Origin: Bin87 sp963665395
GTDB lineage: Bacteria; Chloroflexota; Dehalococcoidia; Lucifugimonadales; UBA3495
DNA: 64,000 nucleotides
Reading direction: 5' to 3'
Assembly (NCBI GenBank): GCA_963665395.2
Contig: OY762251.1
Span: 372,001 to 436,000 of the forward strand
In this document: positions 8,354 through 15,786 of the stretch, one piece after another
Position numbering within the stretch: position 1 is the first letter of the stretch
Layout of the letters: each line of letters opens with the position of its first letter
Program-made: the position numbers and the translations under genes
Notes under the pieces: model-generated
Told to the model about the DNA's origin: nothing
The model's input: only the letters and a program-made list of their open reading frames with translations
The model's database searches: none

Positions 8354-9692
8354 ATATCGAACGCGCTGCCAGTCCCTGCCACCCCTACCCCGCCTACAAA
8401 CCCTCCGGCGTCCCCTGGCTCGGCGACGTGCCGGCGCATTGGGAGGTAATGCGCGCCAAATACTACTATCGGGAATCTCAGGAAGTTTCGGCGTCGGGGG
8501 CCGAAGAGTTGATGTCGGTATCCCACAGGACAGGGGTGACGCCACGAAAAGACAATGTCACCATGTTCCTGGCCGAGAGCAACGTAGGCTACAAAATATG
8601 CCGGCCGGATGACATCGTGATAAACACGATGTGGGCGTACATGGCGGCCTTGGGCGTGGCGCGTCAAGTCGGCATCGTCAGCCCATCATACGGCGTCTAT
8701 CGACCACGCGAGCCCGGCCTTTTGAACCTTGAGTACGTCGATGCGCTACTGAGGACAGACGGCTACCGCACTGAATACAACCGCCGTTCCACCGGCATCA
8801 CGGACTCGCGGCTTCGCCTTTATCCAGAGCAATTCCTGGAGATTCCCCTGCTGCGCCCACCCCTCGCTGAGCAAGCCGCCATCGTGCGCTACCTCGGCCA
8901 CGCCGACCAACTCATCAACCGATACATCAGCGCCAAAGAGCGGCTTATCGCCCTGCTGGAAGAGCAACGCCAAGCCGTCATCCACCGAGCCGTTACCCGC
9001 GGGCTGGATCCCAACGTCCGCCTCAAGCCCTCCGGCGTGGAGTGGCTGGGCGACGTGCCGGCGCATTGGGAGGTGCGGCGGCTGAAACATTGGGTAGGTA
9101 TAAATGAAGCTGTGCTGCCCGAAAACACCGATCCCTATTTTGAGTTCCGGTACTTGGAAATCGGCGCTGTGGGCGCTGGTACGCTTGTGAGCGAACCAGT
9201 CAAGACTCGCTTTGGAAACGCGCCTTCGCGGGCGAGGCGCATAGTGAGAACCGGCGATACCATTGTATCTACCGTAAGGACGTATCTAAAAGCGACTTGG
9301 TTCGCCGAAGACGTGAAAGATGACTTAATCTGTTCAACGGGATTCGCGGTCTTTACTCCCCGGAAAGCGGTTTGGCCTAATTTCGTGGGTTACATCACTC
9401 AAAGCAACGCATTAACTGATCGGGTAACGGCCGCATCGGTAGGCACGGCATATCCAGCCATTGCAGAGAGTCGGTTAGGCGCGTTTCACGTAGCGCTCCC
9501 GCCCCTCGACGAGCAGGCTGCCATCGTTGAGTATCTGGACGGGCTACGGCGGGCATTGACGCGGCCATCGCCCGCGCCCGCCGCCAGATAGAATTGATAC
9601 AGGAGTATCGCACGCGGCTGATTGCTGACGTGGTAACGGGCCGGGTGGACGCGCGGGCGGCGGCGGCCGGCGGGCCGGAGGACTGCCCTTGA
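8350..9692 (+). pseudogene. hsdS: Type I restriction-modification specificity subunit, frameshift near the end
   Basis: The protein has two target-recognition domains. Each half starts with the same motif: KPSGVPWLGDVPAHWEV near residue 19 and KPSGVEWLGDVPAHWEV near residue 222. Each half ends in a helix (LAEQAAIVRYL, LDEQAAIVEYL) of the conserved coiled-coil spacer. One base is missing near 9543. The original frame then runs to a stop at 9591, while the true continuation (AAIARARRQIELIQEYRTRL to GGPEDCP) ends at 9692. Only the last helix is lost, so the truncated 413-aa product might still bind DNA. HsdS sets the DNA sequence recognised by the complex. Confidence 0.85.
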
Positions 9693-9718
9693 ACCGGGAA
9701 TTCCCGTTCCTTTATACT
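9689..9718 (+). promoter_or_regulatory. Promoter with palindromic operator for the toxin-antitoxin pair
   Basis: TTGAAC (9689-9694) and TATACT (9713-9718) are spaced 18 bases apart. Between them is a perfect 12-base palindrome CGGGAATTCCCG (9695-9706). The gene downstream encodes a ribbon-helix-helix antitoxin, a class that usually represses its own operon by binding such palindromes. The operator role is inferred from this arrangement. Confidence 0.6.
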
Positions 9719-9746
9719 TTGATTTGCAGTTCTGGCGAGGCGGCTT

Positions 9747-10127
9747 ATGAAGAACATCACCGTATCCGTTGACGAGGAAACCCACCGGTTGGCGCGTATC
9801 CGAGCGGCGGAGTTGGATACGTCGGTTTCGGCGCTGGTAAGGGAGTTTCTGCGGAACCTGGCCGAGGAGCCTTCGCCGCAAGACAATCCCTCGGAGTCCG
9901 ACGTAATCCACCAACACGTGGATCGGGCGTACGAAGCGGCGATGCGCCGGGCGGCGTCTTTGTCGGGCCGACCCATCCGGGACCGGCAGGAGTTGCATAG
10001 AGAGTACGTGAGGTCCCTTCGCAAGGTGTTGGCGGACTTCGACGCCCAGGGCGTGGGAGTGTCGGACCGGTTGACCCGCGAAGAGCTGTACGCCGAAGTT
10101 TTAGATAGCGGTCATGAGGCTCGTTGA
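9747..10127 (+). CDS. Ribbon-helix-helix antitoxin, VapB-like
   Basis: 126 aa. The start MKNITVSVDEETHRLARIRA followed by ELDTSVSALVREFL is a ribbon-helix-helix DNA-binding domain; the rest is a charged helical tail that would wrap the toxin. Its last 14 bases overlap the start of the PIN-domain gene, as in many toxin-antitoxin operons. A promoter with a palindromic operator lies directly upstream. Both genes of this pair are intact, in contrast to the neighbouring hicA. Confidence 0.85.
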   Translation: MKNITVSVDEETHRLARIRAAELDTSVSALVREFLRNLAEEPSPQDNPSESDVIHQHVDRAYEAAMRRAASLSGRPIRDRQELHREYVRSLRKVLADFDAQGVGVSDRLTREELYAEVLDSGHEAR

Positions 10128-10533
10128 TACGAATATACCGCTTTACGCGGTGAGCGTCCGGCCTGAGGAGGCTCCCAAAAGGAGGATAGCGCGTCGGCTG
10201 CTTGAGCAACCGGATTTGGCGGTATCAGTACAGGTGCTTCAGGAGTTTTACTACCAGGCGACGCATCCCAAGGGTCGCATCCACTTGTCGCACGAGGCCG
10301 CCATGTCATTCCTGGAGACGTTGTTGCGCTACCCGGTGCAAGACGTCACCATTGACGTGTTCCACGACGCTATAGCAATCAGCCACCGCTATCAGGTGTC
10401 ATATTGGGACGGCGCAATTCTGGCGGCCGCTCGCGCCATGGGATGCGACGCCGTATATACGGAAGACCTGAGTCACGGGCAGTATTATAGCGGAATCCAG
10501 GTGATCAACCCGTTTGCGGATCTGGAGGGGTAG
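10114..10533 (+). CDS. PIN-domain ribonuclease toxin, VapC-like
   Basis: 139 aa. The PIN-domain acidic residues are visible: Asp in RLVDTNIPLYA, Glu in VLQEFYYQ, Asp in SYWDGAILAAA and the acidic pair in TEDLSHGQ. These bind Mg2+ and cut RNA. It overlaps the upstream antitoxin gene, which fixes the pair as a type II toxin-antitoxin system. The pair sits between hsdS and hsdR. Confidence 0.85.
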   Translation: MRLVDTNIPLYAVSVRPEEAPKRRIARRLLEQPDLAVSVQVLQEFYYQATHPKGRIHLSHEAAMSFLETLLRYPVQDVTIDVFHDAIAISHRYQVSYWDGAILAAARAMGCDAVYTEDLSHGQYYSGIQVINPFADLEG

Positions 10534-10618
10534 CGGCCATAGCCACCGACACCGGACAACGTGGCGGTGGGCATAATCATCAGAGCGCGCCGAGCCGCTG
10601 CGCACGAGAGGGCAATCT

Positions 10619-13600
10619 ATGAGGAATGCTGATTTGACTCCGGACCAGCAGGCTGAGCTGGAGGTCCTCGCGGCAATGTCCGACGCGGACATAGACACGT
10701 CCGACATTCCGGAGATTATCGAGTTCTCCAATCCGCGCCGCGGCGTGTTCTCCGCTTCTCCCAACGTCAAACTTGATCCGGAGCCCGCTGGGCATCCCGT
10801 TCGGGATTCCCGCAACGACGGACGCGCCACCAATACCACCGAGCGCGGCCTGGAAGATCGCATCGTCCGTCTGCTCACCGATGGCCGCGGCGACGCTGCG
10901 AACGCCGGGGAGATCAGCGAGCGGCCGGCCGCGTATTCCGCCGGCTGGATGGCCGGCGACCCTGCCGACTACGACCGCGGCAACTGTGTGGACCTGAAGC
11001 AGCTCTCGGCATTCCTCGTTGCCACGCAGCCCAACGTGGCCGCCGCCCTGGCCCTGGACTCCGACAACCCCACTCGCCGGCAATTCCTGGACCGGCTGAA
11101 GCGCGAGCTCCGCAACCGTGGCGTCATCGAGGTACTGCGGAAAGGCGTCAATCACCAGCAGCACCATGTGGACGTTTTCTACGGCGCCCCGACGCCCGGC
11201 AGCAACACCGCCGCCGAGGCCCGTTACGCTCAGAACCGTTTCTCCGTTACCCGCCAACTGCGGTACAGCAAAGATGAAAGGCAACGTGCTCTAGACCTGG
11301 CGCTCTTCATCAACGGCCTGCCCATCGCCACCTTCGAGCTGAAGAACAACCTGACCAAGCAGACGGTCGATGACGCCGTCCAGCAGTACCGCCGAACCCG
11401 CAGCGCCCGCGAGGACCTCTTCCATGTCGCCCGCTGCGCCGTCCACTTCGCGGTGGACGAAAACGAGGTGCGGTTCTGCGCCAAGCTCGCCGGCAAAGCC
11501 TCGGTCTTCCTGCCGTTCAACAAGGGCAATGACGATGGGGGCGCCGGCAACCCGGTCAACGCCAACGGGCTCAAAACCGACTATCTCTGGCGAGAGGCGC
11601 TAACGCCGCGCAGCCTGACCGACATCATCGAGAACTACACCCAGAAGGTGGGCGACGACCAAATCTGGCCTCGCTACCACCAACTTACAGGTCGTGCGCA
11701 AACTGCTCAACGACGCTGCCAGCAACGGCGCCGGGAAACGCTACCTGATTCAGCACTCGGCCGGCAGCGGCAAATCGAACTCGATAGCATGGCTGTCCCG
11801 ACAGCTGGTCGAGCTGGCCGCCAACGGCCAACCGGTGTTCGACTCCATCGTCGTCGTTACCGACCGCACGGTACTGGACGACCAGATCCACGAGAACATT
11901 CGCCAGTTCACGCAGGTGGCTGCAACCGTGGGCCACGCCGAAACGTCGGCGCACCTGCGGCAACTCATCACCGAAGGGAAGAAAATCGTCATCACCACCG
12001 TCCAGAAGTTCCCCTTCATCATCGACGCCATCACCAGCGAACACCGCGGCCGGAAGTTCGCCATCATCATCGACGAGGCGCACTCCAGCCAGGGCGGCCG
12101 CACGGCAGCGGCCAGGAACGTGACCCTCGGCAACGCGGTGGACGACGCTGACGACACGTTCGAGGACCGGATCAACCGGATCATCGAAAACCGGCGACTG
12201 CTGGGCAACGCCAGCTACTTCGCCTTCACGGCCACGCCCAAGAACAAGACCCTCGAACTGTTCGGCGATGCCTCGCCCCAACCGGATGGCGCCGTCAAGC
12301 GCCTCCCGTTCCACACGTACTCGATGAAGCAGGCCATTCAGGAGGGCTTTATCCTGGACGTGCTGGGCAGCCACACCACGGTCAACAGCTACTTCGGCCT
12401 CGTCAAGGCGATTGACGAAGACCCGGAGTTCGACTCCAAGCGCGCCCAGCGCCGGCTGCGTCGTTACGTGGAAGGGCACGAGTACGCCATGGTGGTCACC
12501 GACGGCGTGGAACGCGCCATGGACTACCACCACGCCAGCAGCGCCTACATCAAGGAGAACGGCTACCCGTACCGGTCCATCATCGCCTCCTCGGGCGAGA
12601 GGCAGCATCAGGGCGAGACCGTTTCCGAAGCGTACTCAACGGGTTCCCGTCGCGCCGGATCCCTGACAAGATCCAGGAGACCCTTACCGCATCCTCATCT
12701 GCGCCGACAAGTTCCAGACCGGCTACGACGAGCCACTGCTCCACACCATGTACGTGGATAAAACGCTGGCCGGCATCAAGGCCGTCCAGACGCTGTCGCG
12801 CCTCAACCGCGCCCGGCCCAACAAAACGGACACCTTCGTGCTGGACTTCATGAACAGATCTGAAGTCATACGGGAGGCGTTCGCCGACTACTACCGGACC
12901 TCCATTCTTGCCGAGGAAACCGACCCCAACCAGCTCCACGACCTCAAGGCTCAGCTGGACAACGCGCAGGTGTACACGCCCCAGCAGGTGGCCGAACTCG
13001 TGGAGCGCTACCTCAGCGGCAAGGACCGGGGAGAACTGACCCCATCGCCGACGCCGGCGTCGCGCCCTACCTGGCTCTCAGCGAGGATGAACAGGTCGCG
13101 TTCAAAGGCTCCGCGAAAGCGTTTGCCAGGCTCTACGCATTCCTGTCGCAGGCGCTGCCCTACGCAAACCCGGAGTGGGAAAAACTCTCCATCTTGCTCA
13201 ACTTCCTCATCCCGAAGTTGCCGGCGCCCGCAGACGAGGACCTGTCGAAGGGAATCCTCGAGACCGTCAACATGGACAGTTACCGGGCTGAGAAGCAAGC
13301 CGCGCAAAGGCTGTCCCTCGACGACGCGGATGCCGAAAATCGGGCCGGCGCCCACGGGTGACGGTGGCGGTGGCCGGACCGAACCGGAGCTGGAACCCCT
13401 GTCCCGCATCATCGCCGCCTGCAACGAAACTTGGGGCACGGAATTCACGGACGCTGACAAGGTCGCCGAGTTGATTCGCACCCTGCCCGACCAAGTGGTG
13501 GCCGACACCGCCTACCGGAACGCCCGGCACAACTCCGACGCTCAGAACGCCCGCATCGAACACGACGCGGCGCTGCGCCGATTGATCACGTCCATGGTGA

Positions 13601-13707
13601 GAACCAACACCGAGCTGTTCCGGGCGTACACGGAGAAACCCGGCTTCCGGTCCTGGCTCAACGACCAGATATTTTGGCTCACCTACCTTGACGACGCCAC
13701 GCAATAA
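10619..13707 (+). pseudogene. hsdR: Type I restriction endonuclease subunit, at least five frameshifts
   Basis: Joined across frames this is a full HsdR of about 1,020 aa. The N-terminal nuclease domain contains LALFINGLPIATFELKN with the E-x-K pair. A helicase Walker A follows, QHSAGSGKSNSIAWL, with DEAH in IIIDEAHSSQGG and the later helicase motif QTLSRLNRARP. The C-terminal helical domain ends FWLTYLDDATQ. The frame changes near 11690 (one extra base), 12635, 12685, 13040 and 13337. So the gene cannot make a restriction enzyme as written. The reading is clear on both sides of each break, which means recent decay or local sequence errors. Confidence 0.85.
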
Positions 13708-13719
13708 TCGGGTGATATG

Positions 13720-14145
13720 TCATTCCACTGATGGGTTGGCAACCATCAGGCCGAGTACGCGGCGAATTTGGTCATCGTTCTCGATGGCGCCGTCGCTTGC
13801 TTCGACCGTGCCATCCGGGCGGATCAGGTCCAGAGAGTAGGTATTTTGACCTCCGGGAACCAAGTCTATCCACAATTGCCACCGATCTATCTCCCACCAC
13901 TCAACGCCGATGCCGGCGTTCCCTCCCAGCGCAACGCCGGGAGTGGGCAAATCCAGGGCCAGACCAATCTTGATGATGCGGATGGCGTCCGCAATGCAGC
14001 CCGGATCAATGGGCGGCGCGCCCTGGCCATTCCAATTTTCTTCCAGGCGGGCAATCTGCCGGAACCGCGCCGCCAGCTCTGCCGGCAAATCGGGCTCTGG
14101 TTGTGGCGTATCCCCAGGCGGGGACGCTTCGCTGGCGGTCATCAT
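13720..14145 (-). CDS. Hypothetical protein, duplicated family, copy 1
   Basis: About 141 aa. I do not recognise the family. The start was set at the ATG pair shared with copy 2 (MMTASEAS here, MMTTSEAA there); an ATG three codons further up is also possible. The central part, IARLEENWNGQGAPPIDPGC followed by DAIRIIKIGL, recurs in copy 2 at 14837-15136. The second half is rich in Trp and acidic residues (EWWEIDRWQLWIDLVPGGQN), as in small solitary defence- or island-associated proteins. The upstream TACAAT is also shared by both copies, so gene and promoter were duplicated together. Confidence 0.6.
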   Translation of the reverse strand: MMTASEASPPGDTPQPEPDLPAELAARFRQIARLEENWNGQGAPPIDPGCIADAIRIIKIGLALDLPTPGVALGGNAGIGVEWWEIDRWQLWIDLVPGGQNTYSLDLIRPDGTVEASDGAIENDDQIRRVLGLMVANPSVE

Positions 14146-14199
14146 GCACCTCATTCGCGGTAGATGGAGTAGCGTCTATTGTACTACTGCGGAAGCGCA

Positions 14200-14398
14200 G
14201 CCCGCTTGCTCCCGTGGATCGACGGTAGCGTTGCAATTTAGGTGGTTTCCCTTCGTAGGGGCGAATAATTATTCGCCCCTACACGCGCGGGCAACGGCAT
14301 TTTGCCAAATTAAACCACCTAAAACGGAACGCTACCTGGATCGACGGCTCCCAGGCCAATAGCCCGCGCAACCGGGCCAACCGCATCGCTGGCAGCGT
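14200..14398 (-). pseudogene. C-terminal tail of a methylase-like gene, split by MITE-1
   Basis: If MITE-1 and one target duplication are removed, the minus strand reads MRLARLRGLLAWEPSIHGSK followed by RAALPQ and a stop. This matches the tail of the methylase at 15778-18636 (TRLRGLLASEPSIHGSK). Nothing else of that gene is left here; the PIN gene stop lies a few bases away. Similar tails are found near 4180-4255 and 15173-15240. Confidence 0.6.
14224..14336. mobile_element. MITE-1, copy B (113 bp)
   Basis: The ends are GGTAGCGTTGCAATTTAGG and its near-complement, finishing GGAACGCTACC. The direct flanks are TGGATCGAC (14215-14223 and 14337-14345), a 9-base target duplication. The interior palindrome is at 14255-14282 with arms GTAGGGGCGAATAA. 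The termini match copy A at 3270-3381, while the middle differs. Insertion lies within the conserved tail codons of a methylase remnant. Confidence 0.85.
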
Positions 14399-14401
14399 CG
14401 T

Positions 14402-14797
14402 CTAGCTGATGCGCTCAATGCCGGGGCAATCATCGAACCCGGTGTCAAAGCTCAAGACGCGGCTGCAACCGGCGGCCTGCATCACCGCTACGTGCCGGGC
14501 ATCGCGAGCCGAAATGCCGGGAACCGTGGCCAGCAACACTCGGGCGGCGCGGATTTGCGGCATTCCGTAAGACCGCACCTCGTCAACCAAGCGGTCAAGC
14601 GCTTCAAAAGCGTCATCAATGGACTGTGGACGCCGTATCGCAGTGTAACGATGCAGAATCTCCTGGTACACTTCGACGCTGGTAATCAAGCGCTCGCCAT
14701 TATCAATGAGTTCATCAATGAGGACGATGGCGCGTTCCTGATTAGGATGCGGAGCGCCGACCATGTACATCGGCACGTTGGAATCGACGAAAATCAT
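14402..14797 (-). CDS. PIN-domain ribonuclease toxin, VapC-like
   Basis: 131 aa. The acidic PIN residues are in MIFVDSNVPMYM (Asp5), TSVEVYQEILH (Glu), SARDARHVAVMQ (Asp) and LSFDTGFDDC (Asp). Mg2+-dependent RNA cleavage is expected. Its ATG overlaps the stop of a short antitoxin-like frame (14794-14925), so it was the second gene of a toxin-antitoxin operon. The N-terminal part of that antitoxin appears to be lost, which raises the question of how this toxin is controlled. Confidence 0.8.
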   Translation of the reverse strand: MIFVDSNVPMYMVGAPHPNQERAIVLIDELIDNGERLITSVEVYQEILHRYTAIRRPQSIDDAFEALDRLVDEVRSYGMPQIRAARVLLATVPGISARDARHVAVMQAAGCSRVLSFDTGFDDCPGIERIS

Positions 14798-14925
14798 CGC
14801 ATCATGTACCCGTCTTTGATCTCTTGCAGCATCTGGTCAATGTCGGCGGTAGGGTGATTGCATTGCGCCGCCTTTTCCAGAGCCTTGCGCTTCCGCTCCG
14901 ATACCCGCGTCCCCGCCGGGCGCAA
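14794..14925 (-). pseudogene. Antitoxin remnant upstream of the PIN gene
   Basis: The frame reads RPAGTRVSERKRKALEKAAQ and then CNHPTADIDQMLQEIKDGYM, the C-terminal toxin-binding half of a VapB-type antitoxin, and stops in an ATGA overlap with the PIN gene. A full antitoxin would need some 40 residues more at the N-terminus. That region is instead occupied by copy 2 of the duplicated hypothetical gene in another frame. A TTG at 14925 could start a 43-aa product. A recombination joint between the two genes seems likely. Confidence 0.5.
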
Positions 14926-15136
14926 CTCCGGGAGCGGGCAGACCCATGTCCAGACCAATCTTCACGATGCGGATGGCGTCTGCAATGCAGCCCGGCTCAA
15001 TGGGTGGCGCGCCGTAGCCGTTCCAATTTTCTGCCAGCCCGGCAATCTGTCGGAACCGATTTGCCAGATCTTCCGGCAAATCGGGCTCCCATTGGCGGGT
15101 ATTCCGAGGCAGCGCCGCTTCGCTGGTCGTCATCAT
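14837..15136 (-). CDS. Hypothetical protein, duplicated family, copy 2, chimeric end
   Basis: 99 aa. Residues 1-77 match copy 1 (IAGLAENWNGYGAPPIEPGC, then DAIRIVKIGL). After GGDAGIGAE the likeness stops and the frame runs on through antitoxin DNA (AQGSGKGGAMQSPYRRH). The Trp-rich second half of copy 1 is absent, so this is a truncated paralogue whose tail is read from the antitoxin gene in a different frame. The function is unknown. Confidence 0.5.
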   Translation of the reverse strand: MMTTSEAALPRNTRQWEPDLPEDLANRFRQIAGLAENWNGYGAPPIEPGCIADAIRIVKIGLDMGLPAPGVAPGGDAGIGAEAQGSGKGGAMQSPYRRH

Positions 15137-15172
15137 GCGCCTCACTCTCGGTGGAGTGATTGCTATTGTACT

Positions 15173-15240
15173 ACTGCCGGCCGCTTGCCGCCGTAGATGG
15201 ACGGCTCGGTGGCCAACAGGTTCCGCGGGCGCGAGACTGC
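15173..15240 (-). pseudogene. Short remnant of the LLASEPS gene tail
   Basis: The minus strand reads VSRPRNLLATEPSIYGGKR, a degraded copy of the methylase tail RLRGLLASEPSIHGSKR. It lies directly before copy 2 of the duplicated gene, just as the tail split by MITE-1 lies before copy 1. Tail, promoter and gene were therefore duplicated as a block. Confidence 0.45.
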
Positions 15241-15329
15241 GGCTTGCGCCTCCTTTGACGCTCTGCGTAACCGATGATAACCTTTGTCTCCAACCGGCGC
15301 GACCAGCGTAAGCAAGACGGCCTTTCCAT

Positions 15330-15608
15330 ATGGTGTCGATTAACCGATTGCTTTGGGATCCGTGGAATGTAGGACACATCGCTCGCCACGAGGTTACACC
15401 CGCAGAAGTCGAACAGGTTTGTACAGGCGCATTCATTGCCCGCCAGAGTTACGCGGGTCGCCTCCTACTCATCGGACCAACGTATGCAGAGCGTGTATTG
15501 GCGGTTGTTCTGGAACCCATGGATGATGGGGCCCATTACGTCGTCACCGCCCGTCCGGCCAGCCGTCGGGAACGGAGACGCTATCAGGAGGGTACTAATG
15601 AACGCTAA
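15330..15608 (+). CDS. brnT: BrnT-family toxin
   Basis: 92 aa. The start (INRLLWDPWNVGHIARHEVT) and the end (YVVTARPASRRERRRYQE) are the two signatures of BrnT, a RelE-fold ribonuclease. The pattern W-D-x-x-N-x-x-H and the closing ARxASRxExxxY are both present. The next gene, its antitoxin, starts 11 bases before this one ends. The order toxin then antitoxin is normal for BrnTA. Confidence 0.8.
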   Translation: MVSINRLLWDPWNVGHIARHEVTPAEVEQVCTGAFIARQSYAGRLLLIGPTYAERVLAVVLEPMDDGAHYVVTARPASRRERRRYQEGTNER

Positions 15609-15786
15609 CCGACCGCCCGCGAAAGACCCCATTCCCGAATTCGCCAACAGGGAAGAGGAAGCCGAGTTTTGGGACACCCACGACTTCACCGACTATTGGG
15701 ATGAACTCGAGCCCGCCAACGTTACGGTCAGTCCAAATTTGGAGTCATCGTTCCAAATTCCGCTGGACGATAAAGCGCTAACGTAG
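15598..15786 (+). CDS. BrnA/CopG-type antitoxin
   Basis: 62 aa. The segment EEEAEFWDTHDFTDYWDELE is characteristic of antitoxins encoded next to BrnT toxins. The overlap with brnT indicates translational coupling. The usual C-terminal ribbon-helix-helix is short or absent; the protein ends SFQIPLDDKALT. It converges on the methylase gene, whose 3' end overlaps its last 9 bases. Confidence 0.7.
   Translation: MNANRPPAKDPIPEFANREEEAEFWDTHDFTDYWDELEPANVTVSPNLESSFQIPLDDKALT

Noticed and set aside
15778..15786. Overlap of the brnA-type gene and the methylase 3' ends as a sign of a wrong frame
   Set aside because: Both ends are supported by family patterns; a nine-base convergent overlap is acceptable.
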